Positions 29,263 to 40,183 of a DNA stretch of 64,000 nt are shown here, one piece after another. The DNA is from Mycobacterium sp. 141 (GTDB lineage Bacteria > Actinomycetota > Actinomycetes > Mycobacteriales > Mycobacteriaceae), in the NCBI RefSeq assembly GCF_000382405.1, contig NZ_KB908264.1, positions 62,001-126,000 of the forward strand. Reading direction: 5' to 3'. Both the position numbers and the translations under genes were made by a program. The notes below the pieces were generated by a model, which searched no databases, was not told the origin of the DNA, and saw only the letters and a program-made list of their open reading frames with translations. Within the stretch, counting starts at the first letter, position 1. Each line of letters begins with the position of its first letter.

Positions 29263-29574
29263 ATGTCGGACAAGCTACTGCTCAAGGGAATCGAACTCCG
29301 GTACGTGCTGACGATGCACCTGTTCCAACATGGGAAACAGTCAGTCGCCGACCTGGTCGACGCACTCGATGCCTACGGGTTCACCACCAAAGGTCGACCG
29401 TCGAAGGCGATATCGGACGCACTTCGATGCGAGATCACCCACGGTCGAGTGTTCCGGATCAGGCACGGCCGCTATCGCCCGGCCTGGATGCCGCGTTCCA
29501 CCGAATACCGCATTCGTGAGCGAGTGCTGACGCTGCGCGCCAAGGCTGCCGAACTGACGACGGTCAGTCGGTAG
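29263..29574 (+). CDS. Small basic protein, helix-turn-helix-like, unknown function
   Basis: A 103-residue product starting at ATG 29263. The sequence QHGKQSVADLVDALDAYGFT then SKAISDALRCEITHGRVFRI, RHGRYRPAW is consistent with a winged-helix DNA-binding fold: helix, turn, helix, then a basic wing. I do not recognise a named family. It overlaps the end of mazG by 11 bases in convergent orientation and is next to the inverted-repeat element. Could be a regulator or an antitoxin-like protein; neither is shown. Codon usage and length make a real gene likely. Confidence 0.6.
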   Translation: MSDKLLLKGIELRYVLTMHLFQHGKQSVADLVDALDAYGFTTKGRPSKAISDALRCEITHGRVFRIRHGRYRPAWMPRSTEYRIRERVLTLRAKAAELTTVSR

Positions 29575-30592
29575 GGTGATCGCCGGCTTCAGGGTTGTCC
29601 GCGGACTCGGAATCCGGCTCGGCCTGAAAGTCGTTCGTAGGCCAGTAGTCTCGCCATTCGTCCTCGGAGATGGTGACCAGCGGGCAAACATCGAGTGCTT
29701 CAGCGGCGCCGCCACCGCGACGGCCCGCGGCGATGTCGACCTCCACCCGCCGCACGGTATCCATGAACTCCAATACTGCTGTACGAAGCTGGCTTTCGGC
29801 GTCATCGTCGGCCGTGATTGCGACTGAAGTAATGGTCGCAGGTACCAGATCCGCAGGCAGACCGGCCTGCGTCACCCGAGAGATCACCTTCTGCGCCAAC
29901 GCCAGAGCCGGCTGGCCGGTCGGCACATCGTCCATGGTCGAAACGAGCGCATTCCCGGCCTTCCGCTGTTTCTCGACGACCTTGCGCTCCTCCCACTGAG
30001 CCAGCTGCTCATCGAGCGAAATCGGCTCCCCGGCAAGCACTGCCGGCACGCGGTTATCGAGCTTGCGGACCAGCGCATCGGCGACGTCGTCGATGTTGAA
30101 CGGGTGCACCGGCGCATCCTCGGCGATGCGGGCGTGGAACAACACCTGCAGCAGCACATCGCCGAGTTCCTCGCGTAGCTCATCGGCATTGCCACCGCGT
30201 ACCGCGTCGAACAGCTCGTAGGTCTCTTCCAGCAGATACCGACGCAGCGAATCGTGGGTCTGCTCACTCTCCCACGGCCCGTCGGTGCGCAGCTTGTCCA
30301 TCATCGCCACCGCGTCGACCAGTCGCTCACCGGCTGCGGCCTTGGGTGCTGAGATCACCGTCTCGCCTGCAGCGATCCGGGCTGTAACCGCGGGATGCTC
30401 GGGGTCCGAAGACAACAGGACGGGCGCGGCTTCCCCTTCCACCGGGCCGGAGAGCCAAGGCCGCGCCGCAGGCAACGACCACGGCACCTTGACCGGCATC
30501 TCCTCGGTGTACTGCACGTCACCGGCCAGGTGCAGGATTGCGTCGACGGGAACCAGCGAAGGGCGGCGCGGGTCAACGAGGACAACGGTCAT
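29564..30592 (-). CDS. mazG: MazG nucleoside triphosphate pyrophosphohydrolase
   Basis: A 342-residue protein. The MazG fold lies around residues 95-215 with the EExxE-type metal site in [12 protein letters not shown] and later [20 protein letters not shown]. MazG hydrolyses (d)NTPs to monophosphates and in mycobacteria removes oxidised dCTP such as 5-OH-dCTP. The N-terminal extension of about 90 residues is typical for actinobacterial MazG. ATG 30592 overlaps the mfd stop in ATGA, so mfd and mazG are likely co-translated. Corresponds to Rv1021. Confidence 0.93.
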   Translation of the reverse strand: MTVVLVDPRRPSLVPVDAILHLAGDVQYTEEMPVKVPWSLPAARPWLSGPVEGEAAPVLLSSDPEHPAVTARIAAGETVISAPKAAAGERLVDAVAMMDKLRTDGPWESEQTHDSLRRYLLEETYELFDAVRGGNADELREELGDVLLQVLFHARIAEDAPVHPFNIDDVADALVRKLDNRVPAVLAGEPISLDEQLAQWEERKVVEKQRKAGNALVSTMDDVPTGQPALALAQKVISRVTQAGLPADLVPATITSVAITADDDAESQLRTAVLEFMDTVRRVEVDIAAGRRGGGAAEALDVCPLVTISEDEWRDYWPTNDFQAEPDSESADNPEAGDHPTD

Positions 30593-33500
30593 CGGTTTTG
30601 CCTCCCTCCGAACTTGGCTATATCAGCGGATTCCTGGCTTTTCCCATTAAGTACCAGCACCAGAGCGGCCACCATCTGAACAAGTTCAAGATCGCGGACG
30701 CGGGACGCACCGATGCCGTCACCGACCCGCGGGATGGGCACCTGCACAGTCGACGTGGTGGCCCGGTAATGCGCCCCGGGGTAGAGCCGTTTGAGCCGCA
30801 GCTGCGCCGAATCCGGCAGCACCATCGGCGAGAGCCGCAGCGTCGATGCCGACACCGCACCGATCTCGGTGATCCCGAACTCGCGGCACAACAACCGCAG
30901 CCGAGCCACCGCGACGAGGCGCTCAGCGGGCTCGGGCAGCGGACCGTAGCGGTCGACGAGTTCGTCCACGACGGCTGTCACAGCGCCCTCGTCGGTGGCA
31001 GCAGCTAATCGCCGGTAGGCCTCCAACCGCAACCGATCACTGCCGATGTACTCCGGCGGCAGGTGGGCGTCGACCGGTAGGTCGACCCGCACCTCTTTCG
31101 GTTCTTCGGCTGTCGCAACGGTTTTGCCGTCGACCGCCGCTCGATACGCTTCTACGGCCTCCCCGACCAGTCGCACGTACAGATCGAAACCGACTCCGGC
31201 AACGTGCCCGGACTGTTCGGCACCCAGTACGTTTCCCGCACCGCGGATCTCCAGGTCTTTCATCGCCACCGCCATGCCCGCGCCCAGATCGTTGTTCTGC
31301 GCGATGGTCGCCAACCTGTCATATGCCGTTTCGGTCAGCGGCATCTCGGGCGGGTACAGGAAGTAGGCATAGCCTCGCTCCCGGCTGCGGCCCACGCGTC
31401 CGCGCAGCTGGTGCAGCTGCGACAGGCCGAACGTGTCAGCCCGCTCGACGATCAAGGTGTTGGCGTTCGAGATGTCCAGTCCCGTCTCGACGATGGTGGT
31501 GCAGACCAGGATGTCGTATTCCCGGTTCCAGAAGCCCTCGACGGTCTTCTCCAGCATCTCCTCGTTCATCTGGCCATGTGCGACAACGACTCTCGCCTCC
31601 GGCACCAGCTGACGGATCCGGGCGGCGGCCTGGTCGATGGTCCGCACCCGGTTGTGAATGTAGAACGCCTGCCCGTCGCGCAGCAGCTCACGACGCAATG
31701 CCGCGGCCACCTGCTTGTCGTCGTGGGGGCCGACATAGGTGAGCACCGGATAGCGTTCCTCGGGCGGGGTGAGGATCGTCGACATCTCGCGGATGCCGGC
31801 CAGGCTCATCTCCAGCGTGCGCGGGATCGGGGTCGCACTCATGGTCAGCACGTCGACGTGGGTGCGCATCGACTTGATGTGCTCCTTGTGCTCGACGCCG
31901 AACCGCTGCTCCTCGTCAACGATGATGAGGCCCAGGTCTTTCCACGTCACCGCGGTCTGCAACAGCCGGTGGGTGCCGATCACGATATCCACCGAACCGT
32001 CCTTCATGCCCTCGAGGACGGCACGCGATTCAGCCGGATCGGTAAACCGGGACAGTCCTTTCACAGTGACGGGGAAGCCGGCCATCCGGGCGGCGAAGGT
32101 CTGCAGATGCTGATCGGCCAGCAGCGTCGTCGGCACCAGCACGGCCACCTGCTTACCGTCCTGTACCGCCTTGAACGCTGCCCGCACCGCGATCTCGGTC
32201 TTGCCGTAGCCGACGTCACCGCAGATCACCCGGTCCATCGGTACCGGCCGCTCCATGTCGGCCTTGACCTCGGTGATGGCCGTCATCTGGTCCATCGTCT
32301 CGGTGAAGCCGAACGCGTCCTCCATCTCGGCCTGCCACGGCGTGTCCGGGGCGAAGGCGTGCCCCGGGGCGGCCTGGCGCTTGGCGTACAACGCCACGAG
32401 CTCACTGGCGATCTCACGAACCGCTCTGCGCGCCTTGGTTTTCGTGTTCGCCCAGTCGCTGCCGCCCAGCTTCGACAGCGACGGCGACTCACCTCCGACA
32501 TACCGCGACAGCTGATCCAGGGAATCCATCGGCACGTACAACCGATCCGATCCACCGCCACGCTTGGCCGACGCGTACTCCAGCACCAGGTACTCACGGC
32601 GGGCACCGCCGATCACCCGCTCGGTCATCTCGACGAACTTGCCGATGCCGTGCTGATCGTGCACCACCAGGTCGCCGGCCGTCAGTGCCAGCGGGTCGAC
32701 GACGTTACGCCGTTTGGCCGCAAGCTTTTTGCCCTCTGTCGAGGTGCCCCGGTTACCGGTCAGGTCGGTCTCGGTGATGATCACCAAGTTCGCGCCCGGG
32801 AGTATCACGCCGTCGTGCAGCGGCCCCTTGATCACGCCGACCACACCGGCCTTGGGTGCCATGCCCGGTTCCAACATTGTGGCGGGTACCTCGGATTCGC
32901 CGAGCTGCTCGACGACACGGTGTGCGGTGCCGGTGCCCGGTGTCACGACGACCGCACAACCGCCGGTGGAGACATGGGCCCGCAGCATGGCGAAGATCTC
33001 GTCGAGGCTCTGCCGGCTGCGGGCAGACGGCGCTGCCCGCACATCGAGCTCGGTGGCCGACTCATCGGAAAACTGCGACAGCGTCCACCACGGATGACCG
33101 CCGGCCACCGCGCCGGCGCGTGCCTCGTCGAACGGGACGAACCCCGATGCCCCGAGCGCCTCGATGTCGATGGGCGCGTCGCCGCCGACCGCTGCCGTCG
33201 ACCACGACGCCTCAAGGAACTCGCGGCCCGTCTTGATCAGGTCGGCCGCGCGCGTCCGCACCTTCTCCGGATCACACACCAGCACCGGGGCACCGTCGGG
33301 CAGATGAGCGGTCAGCGTCGTCGGCTCGACCGGATGCAGCAACGGCAGCAGCGACTCCATCCCGTCGACCGGGATGCCCTCGGCAAGCTTGGCCAGCATC
33401 TCCGGCACACTGCCGGGCACGCTGTTCTCGTGGGTGGGATGCTCGGCGGACAGGATCGCTGCGCGTTCGCGCACGTCGGCGGTCATCAGCAGCTCGCGGC

Positions 33501-34224
33501 ACGGCACTGCGACCAGCGTCTGCACCGGAACCTCAGGGATCGACCGCTGGTCGGCAATCGAGAAGGCCCGCATATCGGAGATCTCGTCGCCCCAGAACTC
33601 GACCCGCACCGGATGCTCGGCCGTCGGTGGGAACACGTCGAGGATCCCGCCGCGGACCGCGAACTCACCGCGTTTACCCACCATGTCGACGCGGGTGTAT
33701 GCCAGATCGACCAAGCGCGCGATCACGTCGTCGAAATCTGCCTCGGCCCCCAACGACAGGCTGACGGGCTCGATGTCGACCACATCCGGTGACATCGGCT
33801 GCAGCAGTGACCGGGTGGTGGTCACCACGACCCGCAGCGGTGGCCCCAGTGTCGCGTCGTCGGGGCGGGCCAGCCGGCGCAGTAACAGCAATCGGGCGGC
33901 GACGGTCTCCACGCCGGGCGACAACCGCTCATGGGGCAGCGTCTCCCAAGACGGGAACAGCGCGACGGCGTCGCCGAACACCCCACGCAGCTCGGCGGTC
34001 AGGTCGTCGGCCTCGCGGCCCGTCGCGGCGACCACCAGCAGCGGGCCGTTCTGGGCCAGCGCGGCCGCGACCAGGACGCGCGCGCTGCTCGGTCCGACCA
34101 GCGCGATATCTGCGGGCCGATCGGCGGCGCGACGAACGACGTCCTGCAGGGACGGATCGGACAAAGCCAGCTCGATGAGACCCGCGATCGGGGTCTGGAC
34201 ATGGGTGTGCCCCGGTGCGGTCAT
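30589..34224 (-). CDS. mfd: Mfd, transcription-repair coupling factor
   Basis: A 1211-residue SF2 translocase that removes stalled RNA polymerase at lesions and recruits UvrA. Order: UvrB-like N-terminal region, RNA-polymerase-interacting domain ([20 protein letters not shown]), helicase domains with Walker [65 protein letters not shown], and the C-terminal TRCF domain. Length is normal. It starts at ATG 34222-34224 and overlaps mazG at its end. Corresponds to Rv1020. Confidence 0.98.
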   Translation of the reverse strand: MTAPGHTHVQTPIAGLIELALSDPSLQDVVRRAADRPADIALVGPSSARVLVAAALAQNGPLLVVAATGREADDLTAELRGVFGDAVALFPSWETLPHERLSPGVETVAARLLLLRRLARPDDATLGPPLRVVVTTTRSLLQPMSPDVVDIEPVSLSLGAEADFDDVIARLVDLAYTRVDMVGKRGEFAVRGGILDVFPPTAEHPVRVEFWGDEISDMRAFSIADQRSIPEVPVQTLVAVPCRELLMTADVRERAAILSAEHPTHENSVPGSVPEMLAKLAEGIPVDGMESLLPLLHPVEPTTLTAHLPDGAPVLVCDPEKVRTRAADLIKTGREFLEASWSTAAVGGDAPIDIEALGASGFVPFDEARAGAVAGGHPWWTLSQFSDESATELDVRAAPSARSRQSLDEIFAMLRAHVSTGGCAVVVTPGTGTAHRVVEQLGESEVPATMLEPGMAPKAGVVGVIKGPLHDGVILPGANLVIITETDLTGNRGTSTEGKKLAAKRRNVVDPLALTAGDLVVHDQHGIGKFVEMTERVIGGARREYLVLEYASAKRGGGSDRLYVPMDSLDQLSRYVGGESPSLSKLGGSDWANTKTKARRAVREIASELVALYAKRQAAPGHAFAPDTPWQAEMEDAFGFTETMDQMTAITEVKADMERPVPMDRVICGDVGYGKTEIAVRAAFKAVQDGKQVAVLVPTTLLADQHLQTFAARMAGFPVTVKGLSRFTDPAESRAVLEGMKDGSVDIVIGTHRLLQTAVTWKDLGLIIVDEEQRFGVEHKEHIKSMRTHVDVLTMSATPIPRTLEMSLAGIREMSTILTPPEERYPVLTYVGPHDDKQVAAALRRELLRDGQAFYIHNRVRTIDQAAARIRQLVPEARVVVAHGQMNEEMLEKTVEGFWNREYDILVCTTIVETGLDISNANTLIVERADTFGLSQLHQLRGRVGRSRERGYAYFLYPPEMPLTETAYDRLATIAQNNDLGAGMAVAMKDLEIRGAGNVLGAEQSGHVAGVGFDLYVRLVGEAVEAYRAAVDGKTVATAEEPKEVRVDLPVDAHLPPEYIGSDRLRLEAYRRLAAATDEGAVTAVVDELVDRYGPLPEPAERLVAVARLRLLCREFGITEIGAVSASTLRLSPMVLPDSAQLRLKRLYPGAHYRATTSTVQVPIPRVGDGIGASRVRDLELVQMVAALVLVLNGKSQESADIAKFGGRQNR

Positions 34225-34336
34225 GATGTGGCCATTCTAAGGGGGCCTCGGTTCTGTTGGGATCGGGCCCGGCCGGCGTCGAGGGATTGCCGTGGCAGCC
34301 CCGTGGCAACGAAACCAAGGCACCATGGAGTGCTTG

Positions 34337-34972
34337 CTATTCCTCGTGCAGCACGGGGTCGGGCTCCAGGTGGGTCAGGCCGTTCCAGACCAGGTTGACC
34401 ACGTGAGCTGCCACGACTTCCTTCGTGGGTTCGCGCACGTCGAGCCACCACTGCGCGGTCATCGACACCGAACCGACCAGGGCCTGGGCGTACAACGGCG
34501 CCAGTTCGGAGTCCAGGCCGCGCCGGGAGAAGTCGCCGGCGAGGATCGAGGACACCTGATTGACGGCATCGTTGAGCAGCGACGCGTAGGTGCCCGAGGT
34601 GATGGTCGCCGGCGAGTCGCGGATCAGGATGCGGAAGCCGTCGGTGTGTTCCTCGACGTAGGTGAGCAGCGCCAGCGCCACCCGCTCGACACGCACCCGG
34701 GAGCGGTTGTTGGTCAGCGAAGAGGTGATCCCGTCCAACAGGGCCGACATCTCCCGGTCGACGACCACGGCGTAGAGCCCTTCTTTGCCGCCGAAGTGCT
34801 CGTAGACCACGGGCTTGGACACGTTGGCGCGCTGCGCTATCTCTTCGATCGAGGTGCCGTCGTACCCGCGTTCGGCGAACAGCGACTTGGCGATTTCGAT
34901 GAGCTGTTGCCGCCGCTCGCTACCCGTCATCCGGGCGCGGGGTGCACGCACTTCCTTCTCGGGTGCTGCCAC
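34337..34972 (-). CDS. TetR-family transcriptional regulator
   Basis: About 211 residues. The N-terminal helix-turn-helix block reads IAKSLFAERGYDGTSIEEIA then QRANVSKPVVYEHFGGKEGL, the TetR signature. The C-terminal domain (WWLDVREPTKEVVAAHVVNLVWNGL) binds an unknown ligand. The open frame runs to 35041 but that would overlap the tRNA-Gln gene, so I chose GTG 34972; GTG 34996 is the alternative. Corresponds to Rv1019. No operator was found by eye between the regulator and the tRNA. Confidence 0.85.
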   Translation of the reverse strand: MAAPEKEVRAPRARMTGSERRQQLIEIAKSLFAERGYDGTSIEEIAQRANVSKPVVYEHFGGKEGLYAVVVDREMSALLDGITSSLTNNRSRVRVERVALALLTYVEEHTDGFRILIRDSPATITSGTYASLLNDAVNQVSSILAGDFSRRGLDSELAPLYAQALVGSVSMTAQWWLDVREPTKEVVAAHVVNLVWNGLTHLEPDPVLHEE

Positions 34973-35016
34973 GCAGACCAGCGTATCGACTTGCACTAGA
35001 GTCACGGATTGATCGG

Positions 35017-35088
35017 TCCGTCGTGGTGTAATCGGCAGCACCTCTGATTTTGGTTCAGATAGTTCAGGTTCGAGTCCTGGCGACGGAG
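35017..35088 (+). tRNA. tRNA-Gln (anticodon UUG)
   Basis: Acceptor TCCGTCG/CGACGGA with discriminator G, anticodon stem TCTGA/TCAGA around TTTTGGT (anticodon TTG), and T-arm CAGG-TTCGAGT-CCTG. CCA is not encoded: the next bases are CAA. It lies between the divergent TetR gene and glmU. Confidence 0.95.
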
Positions 35089-35185
35089 CAATTGGTGACG
35101 CCGAGCGTGCGCAAATTGCATGCTCATTGCGGTGTGTCGAGGATCAGACGCGCACGCTCGCGGTGCAGGCGGTGAAAGGGGAAAC

Positions 35186-36634
35186 GTGACCGAATCTACC
35201 GAGGCCGCGATCATCCTGCTGGCCGCCGGAGCGGGAACCAGGATGCGCTCGGACACCCCCAAAGTGCTGCACACCCTGGGCGGGCGCAGCATGCTCGCAC
35301 ACGCGGTGCACGCCGTCGCCGATGTGCCGGCCCGACATCTTGTGGTGGTGCTCGGCCACGACCGCGAACGCATCGCCCCCGCCGTCGGTGAGCTCGCCGA
35401 CAAGCTGGGCCGCACCATCGACATCGCCATCCAGGACGAGCAGCGCGGAACCGGCCATGCCGTCGGCTGCGGGCTGAATGCGCTGCCCGAGGATTTCACG
35501 GGGACCGTCGTGGTGACCTCAGGTGACGTCCCGCTGCTGGATTCCGACACCCTGTCCGACCTGATCGCCGGACATGCCCGCGCCAGCGCCGCGGCGACGG
35601 TGCTGACAACGACGGTGGCCGATCCCAGGGGGTACGGCCGCGTCCTGCGCACCCAGGACAACGAGGTCATCGGCATCGTCGAGCAGACCGACGCCACCGA
35701 ATCGCAACGCTCGATCCGCGAGATCAACGCCGGGGTGTACGCCTTCGACATCACCGACTTACGCTCGGCGTTGAGCCGGTTGCGCTCCAACAACGCCCAG
35801 CAGGAGCTCTACCTGACCGACGTCGTGGCCATCCTGCGCCAAGACGGCCGCGCGGTGCGGGCCCGCCACGTCGACGACAGCGCGCTGGTGGCCGGAATCA
35901 ACGATCGGGTCCAGCTGGCCAACTTGGGTGCCGAACTGAACCGCCGCATCATCTCCGGTCATCAGAGGGCGGGTGTGACGATCGTCGACCCTGGCACCAC
36001 GTGGATCGACATCGATGTCACCATCGGCCGGGACACCGTCGTGCGGCCCGGGACCCAACTGCTCGGCACCACCGAGATCGGCTCGGGCTGCGAGATCGGC
36101 CCCGACACCACGCTCGCCGACGTCGAGGTCGGCGACGGCGCATCGGTGGTCCGCACCCACGGCCAACTCGCCGTCATCGGCGCCGCAGCGACCGTCGGGC
36201 CGTTCACCTATCTGCGGCCCGGCACGATCCTGGGCACCGAGGCCAAGCTGGGCGCGTTCGTCGAGACCAAGAACTCGACGATCGGAGCCGGGACCAAGGT
36301 GCCGCACCTGACCTACGTCGGAGACGCCGACATCGGCGACCACAGCAACATCGGGGCCTCGAGCGTGTTCGTCAACTACGACGGCGAGAACAAGCACCGC
36401 ACCACGATCGGCTCGCACGTCAGAACCGGTTCGGACACCATGTTCATCGCGCCCGTGGCCGTCGGCGACGGCGCATACACCGGCGCGGGCACCGTCTTGC
36501 GCGACGACGTTCCGCCAGGTGCGCTGGCCGTATCGGACAATGCGCAACGCACGTTCGAGGGCTGGGTCGAGCGCAAACGACCGGGTTCCGCGGCTGCCGA
36601 AGCGGCGCGCAAAGCGCGCGGCGGCGGTGACTGA
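35186..36634 (+). CDS. glmU: GlmU, bifunctional UDP-GlcNAc pyrophosphorylase / GlcN-1-P acetyltransferase
   Basis: A 482-residue enzyme supplying UDP-GlcNAc for peptidoglycan and arabinogalactan linkers. N-terminal uridyltransferase: [40 protein letters not shown]-terminal left-handed beta helix with hexapeptide repeats and the acetyltransferase region [36 protein letters not shown] 35186 follows AAAGGGGA. A start at 35120 is open but would lie just behind the tRNA. Followed by prs. Confidence 0.97.
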   Translation: MTESTEAAIILLAAGAGTRMRSDTPKVLHTLGGRSMLAHAVHAVADVPARHLVVVLGHDRERIAPAVGELADKLGRTIDIAIQDEQRGTGHAVGCGLNALPEDFTGTVVVTSGDVPLLDSDTLSDLIAGHARASAAATVLTTTVADPRGYGRVLRTQDNEVIGIVEQTDATESQRSIREINAGVYAFDITDLRSALSRLRSNNAQQELYLTDVVAILRQDGRAVRARHVDDSALVAGINDRVQLANLGAELNRRIISGHQRAGVTIVDPGTTWIDIDVTIGRDTVVRPGTQLLGTTEIGSGCEIGPDTTLADVEVGDGASVVRTHGQLAVIGAAATVGPFTYLRPGTILGTEAKLGAFVETKNSTIGAGTKVPHLTYVGDADIGDHSNIGASSVFVNYDGENKHRTTIGSHVRTGSDTMFIAPVAVGDGAYTGAGTVLRDDVPPGALAVSDNAQRTFEGWVERKRPGSAAAEAARKARGGGD

Positions 36635-36746
36635 AACCGCACTAACTCGACGCTTTGTGTTGGCAGTCTGGTAACCCGGCAACGCGAACGCGGAAACGCT
36701 ACGTACGATTGCCCCGTATCGATCCCCGACCGCGAAGGCAGCCATA

Positions 36747-37727
36747 GTGGCCACGGACTGGACCGACAACCGAAAAAACTTGATGCTGTTCTCGGGTCGC
36801 GCACACCCAGAACTCGCCGAGCAGGTTGCCAAAGAACTCGACGTCTCGGTCACTGCGCAGACCGCGAGGGACTTCGCCAACGGTGAGATCTTCGTGCGGT
36901 TCGAGGAGTCGGTGCGAGGCTGCGACGCCTTCGTGCTGCAGAGCCACCCGTGGCCACTCAACCAGTGGCTCATGGAGCAGCTGATCATGATCGATGCGCT
37001 CAAGCGCGGCAGCGCCAAACGCATCACCGCGGTCCTGCCGTTCTATCCCTACTCCCGGCAGGACAAGAAGCACCGGGGCCGCGAGCCGATCTCCGCTCGC
37101 CTGGTCGCCGATCTGCTCAAGACCGCGGGTGCGGACCGCATCTTGACGGTCGACCTGCACACCGATCAGATCCAGGGCTTCTTCGACGGCCCCGTCGACC
37201 ACATGCGGGCACAGTCACTGCTGTGCGGCTACATCGCCGACAAGTACGCGGGCTCGGACATGGTCGTGGTCTCCCCCGACTCGGGCCGCGTGCGCGTGGC
37301 CGAGAAGTGGGCCGACTCGCTGGGCGGCGTGCCGCTGGCGTTCATCCACAAGACCCGCGACCCGCTGGTGCCCAACCAGGTGAAGTCCAACCGTGTGGTG
37401 GGTGACGTCAAGGGCAAGACCTGCATCCTGACCGACGACATGATCGACACCGGCGGCACCATCGCCGGCGCGGTGAAACTGTTGCGCCAAGACGGTGCCA
37501 AGGACGTGGTGATCGCCGCGACCCACGGCCTGCTCAGCGATCCGGCTCCGCAGCGGCTGGCCGAGTCCGGCGCGCGTGAGGTGATCGTCACCAACACCCT
37601 GCCGATCGGCGACGAGAAGCAGTTCCCACAGCTGACGGTGTTGTCCATCGCACCGCTGCTGGCCAGCACCATCCGCGCCGTGTTCGAGAACGGTTCGGTG
37701 ACCGGTCTGTTCGACGGGTCCGCATAG
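36747..37727 (+). CDS. prs: Ribose-phosphate pyrophosphokinase
   Basis: A 326-residue PRPP synthetase, making PRPP for nucleotides, His, Trp and decaprenyl-phosphoryl arabinose. Conserved blocks: RFEESVRGCDAFVLQSH, PYSRQDKKHRGREPISARLV with the ATP site, LTVDLHTDQIQGFFDGPVDH metal site, and the PRPP loop LTDDMIDTGGTIAGAVKLL. GTG 36747, with GAAGG upstream. Corresponds to Rv1017c and is probably co-transcribed with glmU and arsC. Confidence 0.98.
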   Translation: MATDWTDNRKNLMLFSGRAHPELAEQVAKELDVSVTAQTARDFANGEIFVRFEESVRGCDAFVLQSHPWPLNQWLMEQLIMIDALKRGSAKRITAVLPFYPYSRQDKKHRGREPISARLVADLLKTAGADRILTVDLHTDQIQGFFDGPVDHMRAQSLLCGYIADKYAGSDMVVVSPDSGRVRVAEKWADSLGGVPLAFIHKTRDPLVPNQVKSNRVVGDVKGKTCILTDDMIDTGGTIAGAVKLLRQDGAKDVVIAATHGLLSDPAPQRLAESGAREVIVTNTLPIGDEKQFPQLTVLSIAPLLASTIRAVFENGSVTGLFDGSA

Positions 37728-37731
37728 CTTC

Positions 37732-38070
37732 ATGGAACGCATCTACCACAATCCGAAATGCTCGACCTCGCGTAAGACGCTGGAGTTGTTGCGCCAGAAC
37801 GGGATCGAGCCCGAGATCGTGCAGTATCTGAAGACGCCGCCGAGCCGTGCGGAGCTGAAGAAGATGATCGCCGACGCCGGGATAGACGTGCGGACCGCGG
37901 TGCGCAGGCGCGAATCGCTTTATACCGAACTGGGTTTGGCAAATGCCACCGACGACGAGCTGCTCGACGCCATGGCAGAACATCCGATTCTGATCGAGCG
38001 CCCGTTCGTCGTCACCGCCAAGGGCACCCGGCTGGCCCGGCCGATCGAAGCGGTACACGAGATTCTGTGA
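37732..38070 (+). CDS. arsC: ArsC/Spx-family arsenate reductase-like protein
   Basis: A 112-residue thioredoxin-fold protein with the active cysteine in YHNPKCSTSRKTLELL, the glutaredoxin-coupled arsenate reductase signature, and the late HPILIERPFVV and GTRLARP blocks that carry the arsenate-binding arginines. It lies four bases after prs and overlaps lpqT by four bases (GTGA). No arsenic operon genes are nearby, so the physiological substrate in this setting is unsure. Absent from the M. tuberculosis order at this place as I recall it. Confidence 0.85.
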   Translation: MERIYHNPKCSTSRKTLELLRQNGIEPEIVQYLKTPPSRAELKKMIADAGIDVRTAVRRRESLYTELGLANATDDELLDAMAEHPILIERPFVVTAKGTRLARPIEAVHEIL

Positions 38071-38717
38071 ATCGGCCGATCGCCGCCGGGGTTGCCCTGG
38101 CCACGGCGGTGCTGATCACCGCCTGTGGCGCGAAAACCCCTGACTACCAGTCGATCTGGACCACCAGCGCGACCACGACCACGCCGACCAGCACGCAACC
38201 GCCGGTGCCGATCTCCAACTACCTGGACAGCGTCGGGGTCAGTGGAGAACCCATCGCGCCGGAGAAGATCCCGACGCTGACCGTCACGATGCCCACCCCA
38301 CCCGGCTGGCACCCCTACTCCAACCCGAACCTGGCGCCGGGCACCCGGATGATCGCCAAGGGCAAGACCTATCCGACCGCGATGCTGCTGGTGTTCACGC
38401 TGCACGGCGACTTCGACGTCGCCAAGGCCATCAAGGATCACGGTTACGCCGACGCCCAGCTGTCGGAGAACTTCAAACAGCTCAACGCTTCCACCGCCGA
38501 CTGGCACGGCTACCCGTCGGCCATGATCGAAGGCTCTTACGATCTCAACGGTCAACGGATGCAGAGCTACAACCGCATCGTCGTCGCGTCCGACGGGCTG
38601 CAACCGCCGCAGCGGTACCTGATCCAGCTCACTGTCACCGCGTTTGCCGACCAGGCCCAAGCGCAGGGGCCGGACATCGAGGCGATCATCTCGGGGTTCA
38701 ACGTCACCAAGAAGTGA
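38067..38717 (+). CDS. lpqT: LpqT-type lipoprotein (LpqN family)
   Basis: A 216-residue lipoprotein with lipobox ITAC. Thr/Ser/Pro-rich linker, then a domain of the mycobacterial LpqN/LpqT family: VTMPTPPGWHPYSNPNLAPG, FDVAKAIKDHGYADAQLSEN, YDLNGQRMQSYNRIV, YLIQLTVTAFADQAQA. Role unknown; it is exported and lipid-anchored. GTG 38067 overlaps the arsC stop. The window holds a second family member at 61207. Corresponds to Rv1016c. Confidence 0.88.
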   Translation: MNRPIAAGVALATAVLITACGAKTPDYQSIWTTSATTTTPTSTQPPVPISNYLDSVGVSGEPIAPEKIPTLTVTMPTPPGWHPYSNPNLAPGTRMIAKGKTYPTAMLLVFTLHGDFDVAKAIKDHGYADAQLSENFKQLNASTADWHGYPSAMIEGSYDLNGQRMQSYNRIVVASDGLQPPQRYLIQLTVTAFADQAQAQGPDIEAIISGFNVTKK

Positions 38718-38767
38718 GCCTGGCTCTCCTACCCGCTCTAGATTTTTGGCCGGCGGGCGTTCTTTGC

Positions 38768-38896
38768 TACCCTGACCAGGCGTCACGGCGAGGGTGGACC
38801 CGATGGGCCACCGTTATCGACGGGAACCAGATTCGAGTTGTTGCATCCTGGCCGTACTGACGAGCTGACCGCAGTACCCGGATAAGGAGCAACCAT
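38768..38896 (+). promoter_or_regulatory. Promoter and leader of rplY-pth
   Basis: TACCCT at 38768-38773 within GCTACCCTGACC fits a mycobacterial -10 element. The leader of about 115 bases holds a hairpin (GGTGG 38793-38797 with CCACC 38808-38812, inner CCC/GGG pairs). Such leaders often carry autoregulation in ribosomal-protein genes; that is inference. AAGGAG stands before the rplY ATG. Confidence 0.4.
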
Positions 38897-39541
38897 ATGG
38901 CCAAGAATTCGGCCCCCAACAAGCTGACCGCCTCGGTGCGGACCCGCACCGGCAAGGGCGCTTCGCGCCAGGCCCGCCGCGACGGCAAGGTACCCGCCGT
39001 GCTGTACGGCCACGGCACCGACCCGCAGCACCTCGAGCTCAACGCCCACGACTTCGCGGCCGTGCTCCGTAACTCGGGCACCAACGCGGTGCTGACCCTG
39101 GACATCAACGGCAAGGAGCAGTTGGCGCTGACCAAGGCGCTGGAGGTCCACCCGATCCGTCGCAATATCCAGCACGCCGACCTGCTGGTAGTGAAGCGCG
39201 GTGAGAAGGTCACCGTCGACGTCAACGTCGTCGTCGAGGGCGAGCCCGCCTCGGGCACCCTGGTCACCCAGGACGCCAACACCATCCAGATCGAGGCCGA
39301 GGCGCTGTCGATCCCCGAGCAGCTGACCCTGTCGATCGAGGGTGCCGAAGCCGGCACCCAGTTCGCCGCCGGACAGATCCCGCTGCCCGCCGGTGTCGGT
39401 CTGATCTCAGACCCCGAGCTGCTGGTCGTCAACGTCGTCGAGTCGCCGACCGCCGAGGACCTCGACTCCGAGGGCGCCGGCGAAACGGCCCAAGCCCCCG
39501 CCGAAGCAGCCACGGCTACCGCCGAAGAGTCCGCCGAGTAG
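38897..39541 (+). CDS. rplY: Ribosomal protein L25, long CTC form
   Basis: A 214-residue L25/CTC protein that binds 5S rRNA in the large subunit. N-terminal L25 domain: [47 protein letters not shown]. The C-terminal TL5-type domain ([27 protein letters not shown]) is followed by a 30-residue acidic, Ala-rich tail. ATG 38897 with AAGGAG. Followed by pth at 15 bases. Corresponds to Rv1015c. Confidence 0.97.
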   Translation: MAKNSAPNKLTASVRTRTGKGASRQARRDGKVPAVLYGHGTDPQHLELNAHDFAAVLRNSGTNAVLTLDINGKEQLALTKALEVHPIRRNIQHADLLVVKRGEKVTVDVNVVVEGEPASGTLVTQDANTIQIEAEALSIPEQLTLSIEGAEAGTQFAAGQIPLPAGVGLISDPELLVVNVVESPTAEDLDSEGAGETAQAPAEAATATAEESAE

Positions 39542-39556
39542 ATCGGGATCCTTGCT

Positions 39557-40132
39557 GTGGCCGAGCCGTTGTTGGTGGTGGGTCTGGGCAATCCGGGTCC
39601 CGTCTACGCAAAGACCCGGCACAACCTTGGATTCATGGTGGCCGACTTGTTGGCCGGGCGCATGGGCTCGGCCTTCAAGGTCCACAAGCGCTCGGGTGCA
39701 GAAGTCGCCACGGGCCGGTTGGGAGACCGGTCCGTGGTGCTGGCCAAACCACGGGTGTACATGAATGAGTCCGGCCGTCAGGTCGGGCCGTTGGCCAAGT
39801 TCTATTCAATCGTCCCGGCCGACATCGTGATCATCCACGACGAACTCGACATCGATTTCGGCCGGATCCGGCTCAAGCTCGGCGGCGGCGAGGGTGGCCA
39901 CAACGGTCTGCGTTCGGTGGCAGCAGCGCTGGGCACCAAGGATTTCCAACGCGTCCGCATTGGCGTCGGCAGACCGCCCGGCCGTCAAGACCCGGCGGCG
40001 TTTGTCCTCGACCCGTTCAATTCCGTTGAACGCAAAGAGGTTCCGACGATCTGCGAGCAGGCAGCCGACGCTACGGAATTACTGTTGAAGATCGGCTTGG
40101 AACCGGCCCAGAACTCCGTGCACGCCTGGTAG
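39557..40132 (+). CDS. pth: Peptidyl-tRNA hydrolase
   Basis: A 191-residue enzyme that recycles tRNA by cleaving prematurely released peptidyl-tRNA. Family motifs: [20 protein letters not shown] with the catalytic His, [52 protein letters not shown] and [12 protein letters not shown] 39557. Gene pairing with rplY is the usual mycobacterial arrangement (Rv1014c). Convergent with the adenylating-enzyme gene downstream. Confidence 0.97.
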   Translation: MAEPLLVVGLGNPGPVYAKTRHNLGFMVADLLAGRMGSAFKVHKRSGAEVATGRLGDRSVVLAKPRVYMNESGRQVGPLAKFYSIVPADIVIIHDELDIDFGRIRLKLGGGEGGHNGLRSVAAALGTKDFQRVRIGVGRPPGRQDPAAFVLDPFNSVERKEVPTICEQAADATELLLKIGLEPAQNSVHAW

Positions 40133-40183
40133 CGATTCAGCGCGAGAAGAAAAAGCCCCGCGCCGGCGCCCAGGGCGCCTTGG

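Noticed and set aside
31204..33792. 862-codon frame antisense to mfd
   Set aside because: Long antisense frames are expected in GC-rich genes; the His/Arg/Gly-rich translation has no domain and mfd is clear on the other strand.
34973..35041. Longer TetR start at 35041
   Set aside because: It would place coding sequence across the tRNA-Gln gene, and the extra residues are not conserved-looking.
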